From the NCBI RefSeq assembly GCF_901827185.1, contig NZ_LR594671.1, positions 1,488,001-1,552,000 of the forward strand: a DNA stretch of 64,000 bases. Direction: 5' to 3'. Positions 48,005 through 56,775 of the stretch are shown piece by piece (the first letter of the stretch is position 1; every line of letters starts with the position of its first letter). Position numbers and translations under genes: made by a program. The notes beneath the pieces are model-generated. The model had not been told where the DNA came from. It saw nothing but the letters and a program-made list of their open reading frames with translations, and did no database searches. Source of the stretch: Variovorax sp. PBL-E5 (GTDB lineage: Bacteria > Pseudomonadota > Gammaproteobacteria > Burkholderiales > Burkholderiaceae_C).

Positions 48005-48432
48005 TGGCCTACTTTCCCCCCGAGATGCCGCGCGCCGAGCCGGACTTCAACGACCGCGACTACTGGGCCCGCCTCGGCAAGCGCGAACTGTGCTTCCAGG
48101 CCTGCGCGCAGTGCGGAACGCTGCGCCACCCGCCCGGTCCGATGTGCCCGACATGCCTTTCCACCGAGGTGAAATGGATCGAGGCGCCGCCGTCGGCCAC
48201 GCTCTTTTCCTTCACGGTCGTGCACCACGCAAGCCACCCGGCCGTCAGCGAAAAGCTCCCGTACGTCGTCGCGCTCGTCGAGTTCGACGGCATGCCGGGC
48301 GTGCGCCTGATCAGCAACCTCACCGACATCGATCCGAAGGCGGTGCGCATCGGCATGCCGCTTTCGCTCTGGTGGGACGACACGGGCGATGGCCAGATCG
48401 TTCCGCGCTTCCGGCCGGGGAGCGCGCCATGA
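48004..48432 (+). CDS. DUF35 OB-fold protein with zinc ribbon (partner of the thiolase-fold protein)
   Basis: 142 residues: an N-terminal rubredoxin-like zinc ribbon (CAQC near residue 36 and CPTC near residue 49) and a C-terminal OB fold (SFTVVHHASH onward). Such proteins form tight complexes with thiolase-superfamily proteins, for example the aldolase partners in steroid side-chain degradation and BbsA in benzoylsuccinyl-CoA cleavage. Coupled to the thiolase-fold gene by TGATG and to the aldehyde dehydrogenase gene by a four-base overlap, so aldolase and aldehyde oxidation are probably successive. Confidence 0.92.
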   Translation: MAYFPPEMPRAEPDFNDRDYWARLGKRELCFQACAQCGTLRHPPGPMCPTCLSTEVKWIEAPPSATLFSFTVVHHASHPAVSEKLPYVVALVEFDGMPGVRLISNLTDIDPKAVRIGMPLSLWWDDTGDGQIVPRFRPGSAP

Positions 48433-49931
48433 GCGAAGTGCAGGAGCGGTCCGAAGACCCCGTCTACCAGAACCACATCGACGGCCAGCCGTGCGCGGGC
48501 GCGGAGGGCCGCCAGTTCAAGGCAGTGAATCCGAGCACGGGCCGGCCCTGGGGCAGCTTCGTCGAGTCGGGCGCAGCGGACGTCGACGCCGCGGTGCATG
48601 CGGCCCGTCGCGCGCTCGACGGTCCCTGGGGCCGGCTTTCGCCCACGCGGCGCGGGCGCCTCATGATGGCCTGGGGCGACAAGATAGCGGCCCATGCCGA
48701 GACCATCGCTCGGCTCGAGTCGACGCAGAACGGCAAGCTCATCGGCGAGATGCTTGCGCAGGCGCGCGTGGTGTGCGACTGGCTCTACTATTTCGGCGGC
48801 CTGGCGGACAAGATCGAAGGCCGCACCATCCCGCTCGAGCGCCGCAGCGTCCTCAACTACACGCTGCGCGAGCCGCTGGGCGTGGTGGGCGTCATCGTGC
48901 CCTGGAACTCGCCGACCTTCCTCACCCTGATGAGCTGTGCGCCCGCGCTCGCGGCAGGCAACACCATCGTTCTCAAGCCCTCGGAGGTGACTTCGGCCTC
49001 GGCCTTCGAACTCGTGCGGCTGGCCGAGGCGGCAGGATTTCCGCCCGGCGTGATCAATGTCGTGACCGGCGCGCGCGCCGCCGGTGAAGCGCTCGTGGAC
49101 CATCCGATGGTGGCCAAGATCTGCTTCACCGGCAGCGACGGCGCGGGCCGCGCGATCGCCGCGCGCGCAGGGGCGCGCCTTGCCAGCTGCACCCTGGAGC
49201 TGGGCGGCAAGAGCCCGAACATCGTGTTCGAGGACGCGCCGGTCGACAACGCCGTGGCGGGCATCCTGTCGGGCATCTTCGCGGCGGCCGGCCAGACCTG
49301 CATCGCCGGCTCGCGCGCCTACGTGCACGAACGCATCTACGACCAGGTGATGGAGCGCCTGGTCACGCGGGCCAGGGCGATCCGGATCGGCGACCCGCTC
49401 GCGGCAGGCACGCAGATGGGTCCGGCCGCGAGCGCGGCACAGCTCCACAAGAACGAGACCATGGTGGCAAGGGCGCTCGAGCATGGCGCAGCACTCGCCT
49501 GCGGCGGCGAGCGCGCGAAAGTCCCCGGCTTCGAGGGCGGCTACTTCTACCAGCCCACCATCCTGCATCGGATCCCCGAGGGCAATCCGATCCTGCAGGA
49601 AGAGGTGTTCGGGCCGGTGCTCGCGATCACGCCCTTCTCCAGCGACGACGAGGCGGTAGCGCTCGCCAACGGCACGCGCTTCGGCCTCGCGGCCGGCGTA
49701 TGGACTTCGAACTTCGCGCGTGCCCACACGATGGCCAGGCGCTTGCAGGCCGGCACCGTGTGGATCAACACCTACCGCGCGCTTGCCTTCAACTCGCCCT
49801 TCGGCGGCTACAAGGACAGTGGCCTCGGCCGCGTCAACGGCATCGAGTCGATCGACCAGTTCCTGCAGACCAAGAGCGTGTGGTGCGAGACCAGCGACGA
49901 AATCCAGGATCCCTTCGTGATGAAGGTCTGA
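48429..49931 (+). CDS. NAD(P)-dependent aldehyde dehydrogenase
   Basis: 500-residue aldehyde dehydrogenase. Catalytic Cys in AAAGQTCIAGSR near residue 292, general-base Glu in LELGGKSPN near residue 257, cofactor motif FTGSDGAGRAI near residue 235 and EEVFGPV near residue 393. Overlaps the DUF35 gene. If the thiolase-fold/DUF35 pair releases an aldehyde by retro-aldol cleavage, this enzyme would oxidise it to the acid; that link is inference. An 84-base gap follows. Confidence 0.94.
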   Translation: MSEVQERSEDPVYQNHIDGQPCAGAEGRQFKAVNPSTGRPWGSFVESGAADVDAAVHAARRALDGPWGRLSPTRRGRLMMAWGDKIAAHAETIARLESTQNGKLIGEMLAQARVVCDWLYYFGGLADKIEGRTIPLERRSVLNYTLREPLGVVGVIVPWNSPTFLTLMSCAPALAAGNTIVLKPSEVTSASAFELVRLAEAAGFPPGVINVVTGARAAGEALVDHPMVAKICFTGSDGAGRAIAARAGARLASCTLELGGKSPNIVFEDAPVDNAVAGILSGIFAAAGQTCIAGSRAYVHERIYDQVMERLVTRARAIRIGDPLAAGTQMGPAASAAQLHKNETMVARALEHGAALACGGERAKVPGFEGGYFYQPTILHRIPEGNPILQEEVFGPVLAITPFSSDDEAVALANGTRFGLAAGVWTSNFARAHTMARRLQAGTVWINTYRALAFNSPFGGYKDSGLGRVNGIESIDQFLQTKSVWCETSDEIQDPFVMKV

Positions 49932-50015
49932 TCCCGAGCGCAGAAGACCTTCCATCCGCGCGACCTCCGCTGCCGGACAGCGAGACGTGCACGTATTCCA
50001 ACAAGGAGTCCTTTC

Positions 50016-50972
50016 GTGAAACAAACATTGGTCCATGAAGTTCCCGGCCTGCGCAGAGTCACCTCCGGCCTGCGCTTTCCCGAGGGTCCGGTCGCGCTGG
50101 ACGACGGCAGCGTCCTCGTGGTCGAGATCGAAGGCAAGGCGCTGACCCGCGTGCTGCCGAACGGCAGCAAGGACGTCGTGGCGCAGCTCAGCGGCGGACC
50201 GAACGGCGCAGCGATCGGTCCGGACGGCCGCTGCTACATCTGCAACAACGGTGGCTTTTCGTTCCACAAGCGCGGCGACAAGACGCTGCCCGGGATCGCG
50301 CCCGACGACTACAGCGGGGGCTGGATCGAGGCGGTCGACCTGAAGACGGGCAAGAGCGAAGTGCTCTATCGCAACTGCGGCGACATTCAACTTCGCGGTC
50401 CCAACGACCTGGTATTCGACCAGCACGGCGGCTTCTGGTTCACCGACACCGGCAAGGTGATGGCGCGTCAGCGCGACCGCGGTGCGGTGTTCTATGCGCG
50501 CACCGACGGCTCGTTCATCAAGCAGGTCGTGTTCCCGCTCGATGGGCCGAACGGCGTCGGGCTCTCGCCGGACGACAGCACGCTGTACGTCGCGGAGTCA
50601 TGGTCGGGCCGCGTCTGGTCCTACCAGATCGCCGGCCCCGGCGAGATCAAGAAGGCGGTCGGGCCGGTGCCCTGGGAGCGCGGGCATCTGCTGCTCGGCA
50701 TCGGCGGCTACTCGGTCCTCGATTCGCTGGCGATCGACAGCGCGGGCAACGTGTGCGTGGCCGACATTCCTTATGGCGGCATCACGGTGATCTCGCCCGA
50801 GGGCGCGATCGTCGAGCAGTACGCGATGCCCGACATCTTCGTCACCAACATCTGCTTCGGCGGCAAGGACCTGCGGACGGCCTATATCACGCTGTCGTCG
50901 AGCGGGGAGCTGATGGCCATGGACTGGCCGCGCCCCGGGCTCGCGCTGCACTGGTTGAACCGCAGGGGCTGA
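50016..50972 (+). CDS. SMP-30/gluconolactonase family protein, second copy
   Basis: 318-residue beta-propeller lactonase, a clear paralogue of the protein encoded at 41858 (by eye well over half identical). LRFPEGPV near residue 17, CNNGG near residue 76, RGPNDLVFDQHGGFWFTD near residue 128 and VLDSLAIDSAGNVCVAD near residue 236 keep the metal ligands. GTG at 50016 is set by AAGGAG 7 bases before it. It starts a sub-block with the enoyl-CoA hydratase 16 bases downstream. Confidence 0.9.
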   Translation: MKQTLVHEVPGLRRVTSGLRFPEGPVALDDGSVLVVEIEGKALTRVLPNGSKDVVAQLSGGPNGAAIGPDGRCYICNNGGFSFHKRGDKTLPGIAPDDYSGGWIEAVDLKTGKSEVLYRNCGDIQLRGPNDLVFDQHGGFWFTDTGKVMARQRDRGAVFYARTDGSFIKQVVFPLDGPNGVGLSPDDSTLYVAESWSGRVWSYQIAGPGEIKKAVGPVPWERGHLLLGIGGYSVLDSLAIDSAGNVCVADIPYGGITVISPEGAIVEQYAMPDIFVTNICFGGKDLRTAYITLSSSGELMAMDWPRPGLALHWLNRRG

Positions 50973-50988
50973 ACCGCGAGGAGACTCG

Positions 50989-51765
50989 ATGACGATGTTG
51001 ACGCTGGAAACGCGCGCCAATGTTCTGGTCGCGACGCTGAATCGCAATCTCCAGAACACGATCGACGGCGCGCTGGCCGATGCGATCGAGCATGCACTGA
51101 CGGAGTCGGAGCGGCTCGGTGCCGCCGCGCTGCACCTGCGGACCGCGACGGCGCATTTCTGCGGGGGGGCCGATCCGGCACGCGTCGCACAGTGGCTGGG
51201 CGAGCGGGGCGGCGAGGCCCTGCGTGGCGACGGCGACCGGTGGGATCGGCTGTTCCGGCGCATCGAGCGAAGCCCGACCATCGCCTTCGCGGAAGTGAAA
51301 GGCAATGCACTGGGCGCCGGTCTCGGGCTGGCGCTGGCCTGCGACCTGCGCATGCTGTCCGCGAGCTCGCGCATCGGCGCGCCGGAAGTCAGGGTGGGCC
51401 TGCTGCCCGCCGGCAGGACGGTCGATCGGCTGGTCGGCCTGGCCGGCACGGTGGTCGCGCAAAGGCTGCTGCTCGGCGGCGACCTCGTCGATGGCCTGGA
51501 AGCCCATCGTCTCGGCCTGGCCCATTGGATCGCACCTGACAATGAACTGGAAGATCGCGCCGCTGCAACCGTCGCGCGCATTGCGGAGCAGTCGCCGATC
51601 GCATTGCGCGAAGCAAAGCGGCTTTTGGCCGCGGTACACCGGCGCGGCGCAGACGATTCTGCCGATGTCGAGATCGCGGCATTCGATCACCTTATTCACA
51701 GCCACGAAGCACGCGAGAGAATCCGCGCGCTGCTCGAACGACTTGCCAAGCGCGAGCCGAAATAG
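50989..51765 (+). CDS. Enoyl-CoA hydratase/isomerase family protein
   Basis: 258-residue crotonase. The oxyanion hole is formed by HFCGGADPAR near residue 62 and GNALGAGLGLALACDLR near residue 104; PEVRVGLLPAGRTVDRL near residue 130 holds the usual catalytic Glu region. It hydrates or isomerises an unsaturated acyl-CoA of the pathway. Last gene of the plus-strand run; a 214-base gap to the convergent LacI gene has no strong hairpin that I can see. Confidence 0.9.
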   Translation: MTMLTLETRANVLVATLNRNLQNTIDGALADAIEHALTESERLGAAALHLRTATAHFCGGADPARVAQWLGERGGEALRGDGDRWDRLFRRIERSPTIAFAEVKGNALGAGLGLALACDLRMLSASSRIGAPEVRVGLLPAGRTVDRLVGLAGTVVAQRLLLGGDLVDGLEAHRLGLAHWIAPDNELEDRAAATVARIAEQSPIALREAKRLLAAVHRRGADDSADVEIAAFDHLIHSHEARERIRALLERLAKREPK

Positions 51766-51979
51766 CAGCAATTGAAAGCGGTGGCGACAGCGGGGTCTGC
51801 GGGTGATCGGAATTGCCAGATCGAGCGCGGCCGGGCTCCACAATCCGGATGGCGCGTTGGCATCGAACCGGAAAGCGAAGGGATCGGCTCGATCGACTGA
51901 CCAGAACGGCCCGGCGAGGCGCATCCTGCTGACCGACGAGCCCGAGAAGGAGCGCGCTTCACCGCGCTGCTGCTCGCGC

Positions 51980-52990
51980 TCAACGCGCCCGCGCGCAGGA
52001 CCGGCCGAGGATCAAGTCCGAGGGAATGAGCACCGTGCGGGGTTCCTTCGGCGCGCGCTTCTCCACGCGTTCCAGCATGAGTTTCATCGCCGCCGCCGCG
52101 CTCTGGTGGTAGTTGGCGCGAAGCGCGGTCACGGGCGGGTACATCAGCTCCAGCGTCTCGAGCGTACCGATTCCGACAACGGAAACATCGCCGGGAATGT
52201 CGAGGCCCGCTTCGCGGATCACGTGCACCGCGCCCGAGAGCAGTTGGGTTCCGACTGCGATGATCGCCGTCGGCGGCGCGTCGAGCTTCAACATGTGCTG
52301 CATCGGCACGCGCGACGACTCGAGCCACGAATCGCCGATGTGGACGAGTCGCTCGTCATGCGCGAGCCCGGCCGATTCGAGCGCCGCGCGATAACCCCGC
52401 AGCTTCTCGCGGCCGGGCCGCATGCCGCGGCCCGAAGCGAACAACGCAACGCGCCGGTGACCGAGCGACAGCAGGTATTCCATCACCTGTCGGATGCCGG
52501 CGCAGTGGTCGATCAGCACGCTGTCGAAGCCGGGGCCCAGGTCGCGGTCGACGATCACGCAAGGCAACGGCGTCACGGCGAACGGCGACCCCGCCGGGTC
52601 CGTGTATTCGTTCGAAGGCGACGCGATGATGCCTTCGAGCCGCCGGTTCTCGAAGAAGGCGACGAGTTCCTTGTCCCGCTCCGGCCGCTCGGAGCTGCCG
52701 ACCAGCAGCGAATAGCCCGCGGCCTGCGCAAGTCGCTCAACTTCGCTCAGGTGGATCGCCAGGTAGGGGTTGGCTATGTTGGGCAGCAGGTAGCCGATCG
52801 TTCGACTGCGGCCGCCGCGCAAGTGACGGGCCGTGAAGTCGGGCTGGTAGCCCAGGCGCGCGGCCGCCTGCTGCACGCGCAGACGCACATCCGCGCTCGC
52901 ATAACCGCTGCTGTTCAACACGCGCGAGACGGTACCGATCGAGACGCCGGCTTCCGCCGCCACCTCCCGCACAGAGATCCGCTGCGTCAT
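51980..52990 (-). CDS. LacI family transcriptional regulator
   Basis: 336 residues: N-terminal LacI HTH (ISVREVAAEAGVSIGTVSRV, residues about 4-23) with the hinge helix near residues 48-57 (TARHLRGGRS), then a periplasmic-binding-like effector domain beginning IGYLLPNIANPYLA. Divergent from the acyl-CoA ligase module with two TGGAAACGTTTTCA-type palindromes in the gap, so it very probably represses that module and itself. The effector is unknown; it may be an acid or a CoA ester rather than a sugar. Confidence 0.93.
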   Translation of the reverse strand: MTQRISVREVAAEAGVSIGTVSRVLNSSGYASADVRLRVQQAAARLGYQPDFTARHLRGGRSRTIGYLLPNIANPYLAIHLSEVERLAQAAGYSLLVGSSERPERDKELVAFFENRRLEGIIASPSNEYTDPAGSPFAVTPLPCVIVDRDLGPGFDSVLIDHCAGIRQVMEYLLSLGHRRVALFASGRGMRPGREKLRGYRAALESAGLAHDERLVHIGDSWLESSRVPMQHMLKLDAPPTAIIAVGTQLLSGAVHVIREAGLDIPGDVSVVGIGTLETLELMYPPVTALRANYHQSAAAAMKLMLERVEKRAPKEPRTVLIPSDLILGRSCARAR

Positions 52991-53002
52991 GGTTTACCCG
53001 GA

Positions 53003-53015
53003 TGAAAACGTTCCA
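53003..53015. promoter_or_regulatory. LacI-type operator O1
   Basis: TGAAAACGTTCCA, the inverse of the second site less one base (its reverse complement is TGGAACGTTTTCA). The CG centre at 53009-53010 is typical of LacI-family operators. It lies 13 bases upstream of the lacI-type start codon, fitting autorepression. Confidence 0.75.
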
Positions 53016-53057
53016 CAGGATTGCCGCTTCTTTGCAGTTTCCCTATCGTAGTGCATC

Positions 53058-53071
53058 TGGAAACGTTTTCA
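53058..53071. promoter_or_regulatory. LacI-type operator O2
   Basis: TGGAAACGTTTTCA, a near-perfect palindrome around CG, 55 bases centre to centre from O1. It ends 7 bases before the ATG of the small ORF and about 150 bases before the acyl-CoA ligase, so occupancy would block the module promoter; two sites allow looping. Confidence 0.8.
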
Positions 53072-53078
53072 CAAATCG

Positions 53079-53222
53079 ATGAGCGACATCTCCTTCTCCC
53101 CCCGCCACTTCCTGCAGGCGCTCGGCGCCTTCGCCGCCGCGCAGGCCCTGCTTTCTTTGGCCGGCGAATGGCCCGAGCGCGGCGTCGTCTTCGTGCGAGC
53201 CAGCGGCGCCGCGGGGGAATAG
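53079..53222 (+). CDS. Possible 47-residue leader ORF before the acyl-CoA ligase
   Basis: ATG at 53079, TAG at 53220-53222, product beginning MSDISFSPRHFLQALGAFAA. It has a hydrophobic middle and no recognisable family. GGGGGA inside its last codons is the ribosome site for the ligase GTG at 53224, one base after its stop, so translation of the two may be coupled. No ribosome site of its own is seen. It may be a leader peptide or a chance frame in the untranslated leader. Confidence 0.3.
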   Translation: MSDISFSPRHFLQALGAFAAAQALLSLAGEWPERGVVFVRASGAAGE

Positions 53223-53223
53223 C

Positions 53224-54780
53224 GTGCAATTGATCGACATGTTCGACCGTGGCGCGGGATACGGTCTCGAGGCTCCTTGCCTCACCGAGCCCGGCGGCCG
53301 CACGCTCAATTACGGCGAGGTGCAGCAACTCTCGCATCGCATCGCCAACGGCCTGCATTCCGCGGGCATCGGACGCGGGAGCAAGGTGGGCCTGCTGAGT
53401 GCCAACCATCTGCTCACCTTTGCAGCCATTCTCGGCATCGTGCGCTCCAACGGCATCTGGCTGCCGGTGAACGCACGCAACGCGCCGGAAGAAAACGCGA
53501 ACATCCTCGCGCGCGGCGGCTGCGAGTTCCTGTTCGTGCACAGCCAGTTCGCGGCACAGTTGCCGCTGCTGCGCGAAGCGATGCCGAACCTCAAGGGCAT
53601 CGTGTGCATCGACGGCGAACTGCCGGGCGTGCCGCCGCTCGAAGCCTGGGCCGGGCGGCACCCGGCGACACCTGTGCGCAGCGATGCGCGGCCGGACGAC
53701 GTCATCGCGATCCGCGGCACCGGCGGTACGACAGGCCTGCCCAAGGGCGTGCTCATCACGCATCGCAACTACGCGATGCTGTTCGCCAACTGGTATGCCG
53801 CGATGCCGATCACCGAGCGGCCGGTGCACCTCGTGGTCGCACCGCTGACGCATGCGGCGGGCTCGGTTGCGTTCGCCGCCTGCGGCTACGGCGGCGCCAA
53901 TGTGATCCTGCCATCCGCCGATCCGGCCGCGATCGTCGACGCGATCTCCCGCTATCGCGTGACGCAACTCTTCCTGCCGCCGACGGCGATCTACAAGCTC
54001 CTCGCGCATGACGGCGTGCGCAAGGGCGACTACGCCTCGCTCAAGTACTTCGTGTACTCCGCCGCGCCGATGTCGGTGGACAAGCTGCGCGAAGCGCTCG
54101 ACCTGTTCGGGCCGGTGATGGTGCAGGCGTACGGTCAGGCCGAAGCGCCCTTCGTCTGCACGGTGATGAACGCGGACGACCATGCGCGCGTGCTGCGCGA
54201 CCCGGCGCTCGCGCATCGCCTCTCGAGTTGCGGAAGACCCTCGCCCTTTGTACGCATCGGCGTGATGGACAGCGATGGCAGGCTGCTGACCGCGGGCGAG
54301 CGCGGCGAAATCGTGGTCCAGGGCGACCTCGTCATGAAGGGCTACTACCAGGACCCGGAGAAGACGGCCGAGGCGATGAAGCACGGCTGGCTGCACACGG
54401 GCGATGCCGGCTACCAGGATGCCGACGGCTATTTCTACATCGTCGACCGTCTGAAGGACCTGATCGTCTCCGGCGGCTTCAACATCTCGCCCGGTGAAGT
54501 CGAGCAGGTGCTGTGGTCGCTGCCCGCCGTGGGCGACTGCGCGGTGGTCGGCGTGCCGGATGCGCATTGGGGCGAGGCGGTCAAGGCGATCGTGGAGCTG
54601 AAGCCCGGCGCCGCGTGGGACGGCGAGGCGGCATTGAGCTTCTGCCGCGACAAGCTGGGCGCCATGAAGGCGCCGAAGACCATCGAGGTGTGGGAGCAGT
54701 TGCCGCGCAGCGCCGTGGGCAAGGTGCTCAAGCGCGAGATCCGGGAACGCTACTGGGCTGGCCAGTCGCGCCGCGTCTGA
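53224..54780 (+). CDS. AMP-forming acyl-CoA ligase
   Basis: 518-residue ANL enzyme. P-loop GTGGTTGLPKGVLITH near residue 163, QAYGQAEAPF near residue 301, HTGDAGYQDADGYFYIVDR near residue 392, KDLIVSGGFNISPGEVE and the catalytic Lys in SAVGKVLKREI near residue 502. It activates an acid to its CoA ester at the head of the LacI-controlled module. It is a more canonical enzyme than the ligase at 44139 and the two are not close duplicates. GTG start at 53224 behind GGGGGA. Confidence 0.92.
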   Translation: MQLIDMFDRGAGYGLEAPCLTEPGGRTLNYGEVQQLSHRIANGLHSAGIGRGSKVGLLSANHLLTFAAILGIVRSNGIWLPVNARNAPEENANILARGGCEFLFVHSQFAAQLPLLREAMPNLKGIVCIDGELPGVPPLEAWAGRHPATPVRSDARPDDVIAIRGTGGTTGLPKGVLITHRNYAMLFANWYAAMPITERPVHLVVAPLTHAAGSVAFAACGYGGANVILPSADPAAIVDAISRYRVTQLFLPPTAIYKLLAHDGVRKGDYASLKYFVYSAAPMSVDKLREALDLFGPVMVQAYGQAEAPFVCTVMNADDHARVLRDPALAHRLSSCGRPSPFVRIGVMDSDGRLLTAGERGEIVVQGDLVMKGYYQDPEKTAEAMKHGWLHTGDAGYQDADGYFYIVDRLKDLIVSGGFNISPGEVEQVLWSLPAVGDCAVVGVPDAHWGEAVKAIVELKPGAAWDGEAALSFCRDKLGAMKAPKTIEVWEQLPRSAVGKVLKREIRERYWAGQSRRV

Positions 54781-54796
54781 AACCAAGGAAACGAAT

Positions 54797-55597
54797 ATGG
54801 CCGATCGGCTGAAGGGCAAGACCGTGCTGGTGCTGGGCGCCGGCTGCGTGGGCGAAGGTTGGGGCAACGGCAACGCCGCCGCCGCGACCTTCGCGCGCCA
54901 AGGCGCGAACGTGGTGTGCGCCGACATGAACGAGGAGGCGGCCGCCAGCACGGCGGAACTCGTGCGCAAGGAGGGCCGCGAGGCGCTGCACCTGCGCACC
55001 GACGTCTGCGTGGCCGACGACGTCAACCGTGCCGTCGCGCTCACGGTCGAGAAGTTCGGCCGCATCGACGTGCTGCACAACAACGCGGGCATCAGCGACC
55101 GTGCCGGCCCCGTGGACGGCACCGAGGAAAACTGGGACCGCGTGTTCGACGTCAACGCCAAGGGCGCGTTCCTCGCCTGCAAGGCCGCGATTCCGTACAT
55201 GCAGCGCCAAGGCGGCGGCTCGATCGTGCACATCTCGTCGATCGCGTCGATCGGCTGGACAGGCCATCCGATGCTCTCCTACCAGGCATCGAAGGCGGCG
55301 CTCAACCAGCTCACGCGCATGGTGGCCGTGCAGCACGCGGCGCAGAACATCCGCTGCAACTGCATCCTGCCCGGGCTGATCGATTCGCCGCGCATCTACT
55401 CGACGATCCTGCCGGTGTTCGGCGGCGATGTGGAAGAGATGCGCGCCTCGCGCGCCAAAGCCGTTCCGATGCAGCGTATGGGCGACGTATGGGACGTGGC
55501 GAACGCCGCGCTCTTCTTCGCGTCCGACGAAGCGAAGTACGTCACCGGCGTGGTGATGGCCGTGGACGGCGGCATCACCTGCTCGCTGCCGCACTGA
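54797..55597 (+). CDS. SDR family oxidoreductase
   Basis: 266-residue short-chain dehydrogenase. The nucleotide site is a variant, LGAGCVGEGWGNG (residues about 12-24), in place of TGxxxGxG; NNAGISDRAG near residue 94, catalytic Ser in HISSIASIG near residue 149 and Tyr-Lys in YQASKAAL near residue 163. ADMNEEAA after strand 2 (Asp) favours NAD. It would oxidise a hydroxyacyl-CoA before cleavage by the thiolase-fold protein encoded next. Confidence 0.92.
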   Translation: MADRLKGKTVLVLGAGCVGEGWGNGNAAAATFARQGANVVCADMNEEAAASTAELVRKEGREALHLRTDVCVADDVNRAVALTVEKFGRIDVLHNNAGISDRAGPVDGTEENWDRVFDVNAKGAFLACKAAIPYMQRQGGGSIVHISSIASIGWTGHPMLSYQASKAALNQLTRMVAVQHAAQNIRCNCILPGLIDSPRIYSTILPVFGGDVEEMRASRAKAVPMQRMGDVWDVANAALFFASDEAKYVTGVVMAVDGGITCSLPH

Positions 55598-55602
55598 AAC
55601 CT

Positions 55603-56775
55603 ATGACGCAGCGTCATCCCGCCTTCATCGCGGGCGCGTTCGAGCACCCGACGCGCTTCGCGCCCGACAAGTCCATCGCCCAGTTGCACGCCGAGTGCGC
55701 GCGCGGCGCACTCGCCGATGCGGGCCTCAGCTTCGACGATGTCGACGGCTACTTCTGTGCGGCCGACGCGCCCGGCGGCATCCCCGCGCTGATGGCCGAC
55801 TACCTGAACCTCACGAAGCTGACGCACGTGAACGGCACGGAGTCGGGCGGCTGCTCGTACATCGCGCATGTGGGCCACGCGGCCGACGCCATCGCGCGGG
55901 GCAGGTGCTCGGTGGCACTCGTCACGCTCGCGGGCAAGCCGCGGAGCAGCGGCCAGGCCACCGGCACCGAGATCCGCCAGATCCCGGCCGAGCGGCCCGC
56001 GGCGCCGTTCGAGCAGCCCTGCGCGTGGAGCGTCGCCGGCATGTACGGCCTGCTCGCGCGCCGGCATATGTACGAATACGGCACGACCATGGAGCAACTC
56101 GCCTGGGTGAAGGTCGCGGCCTCGCACCATGCGCAGCACAACCCGCATGCGCAACTGCGCAAGGTGTTCACGACCGAGGACGTGCTTGCCTCGCCGCTCG
56201 TGGCCGACCCGCTGCGACGCGGCGACTGCTGCGTGATCACCGACGGCGGCGGCGCGCTCGTGATCGTCAAACCGGAGATCGCGAAGGCGCTGAAGCGCCC
56301 GCGGGTGGGCGTGCGCGGCTTCGCCGAGACGATCCGCACCAACGAAGCCGGGCGCCTCGACCTGCTGCAGACCGGCGCCGCCGTGACCGGCCCGCGTGCC
56401 TTCGCGGACGCCGGCCTCACGCCCGCCGACGTGAAGTACGCGTCCGTCTACGACAACTTCACCATCATGGTCGCGATGCAACTCGAGGACCTCGGCTTCT
56501 GCGCCAAAGGCGAGGGCGGTCGCTTCGTCGCCGACGGCAACCTGATTTCCGGCAGCGGCAAGCTGCCATGGAACACCGACGGTGGCGGCATGTGCAACAA
56601 CCATCCGCAGAACCGCGGCGGACTCACCAAGGTGATCGAGGCCGTGCGCCAGCTGCGTGGCGAGGCGCATCCCGCCGTGCAGGTGCCGAACTGCGACATC
56701 GCCCTCGCGAGCGGTCCGGGCCTCGTGATGGGCGCGGGCCATGCGCACGCCACCGTCCTGCTGGAGCGTTTGTGA
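55603..56775 (+). CDS. Thiolase-fold protein, second copy (pairs with DUF35 protein)
   Basis: 390-residue thiolase-superfamily protein related to but clearly divergent from the one at 46829. Here the active-site loop reads NGTESGGCSYIAHVG, with Cys 84 at or next to the thiolase nucleophile position, so thiolysis is not excluded. SVYDNFTIMVAMQLEDLGFC near residue 287 and NTDGGGMCNNHPQNRGG near residue 325 are family traits. Five bases after the SDR gene, and TGATG-coupled to the DUF35 gene. Probably cleaves a 3-keto- or 3-hydroxyacyl-CoA. Confidence 0.88.
   Translation: MTQRHPAFIAGAFEHPTRFAPDKSIAQLHAECARGALADAGLSFDDVDGYFCAADAPGGIPALMADYLNLTKLTHVNGTESGGCSYIAHVGHAADAIARGRCSVALVTLAGKPRSSGQATGTEIRQIPAERPAAPFEQPCAWSVAGMYGLLARRHMYEYGTTMEQLAWVKVAASHHAQHNPHAQLRKVFTTEDVLASPLVADPLRRGDCCVITDGGGALVIVKPEIAKALKRPRVGVRGFAETIRTNEAGRLDLLQTGAAVTGPRAFADAGLTPADVKYASVYDNFTIMVAMQLEDLGFCAKGEGGRFVADGNLISGSGKLPWNTDGGGMCNNHPQNRGGLTKVIEAVRQLRGEAHPAVQVPNCDIALASGPGLVMGAGHAHATVLLERL

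Noticed and set aside
51766..51979. Remnant coding sequence in the gap between the enoyl-CoA hydratase and LacI genes
   Set aside because: I looked in both directions for a recognisable fragment or terminator and found neither.
51803..53005. An open plus-strand frame running through the convergent gap and opposite the LacI gene
   Set aside because: Its product has no recognisable motif and is dominated by Arg/Ala/His from antisense codons; the LacI protein on the minus strand has clear HTH and effector domains.
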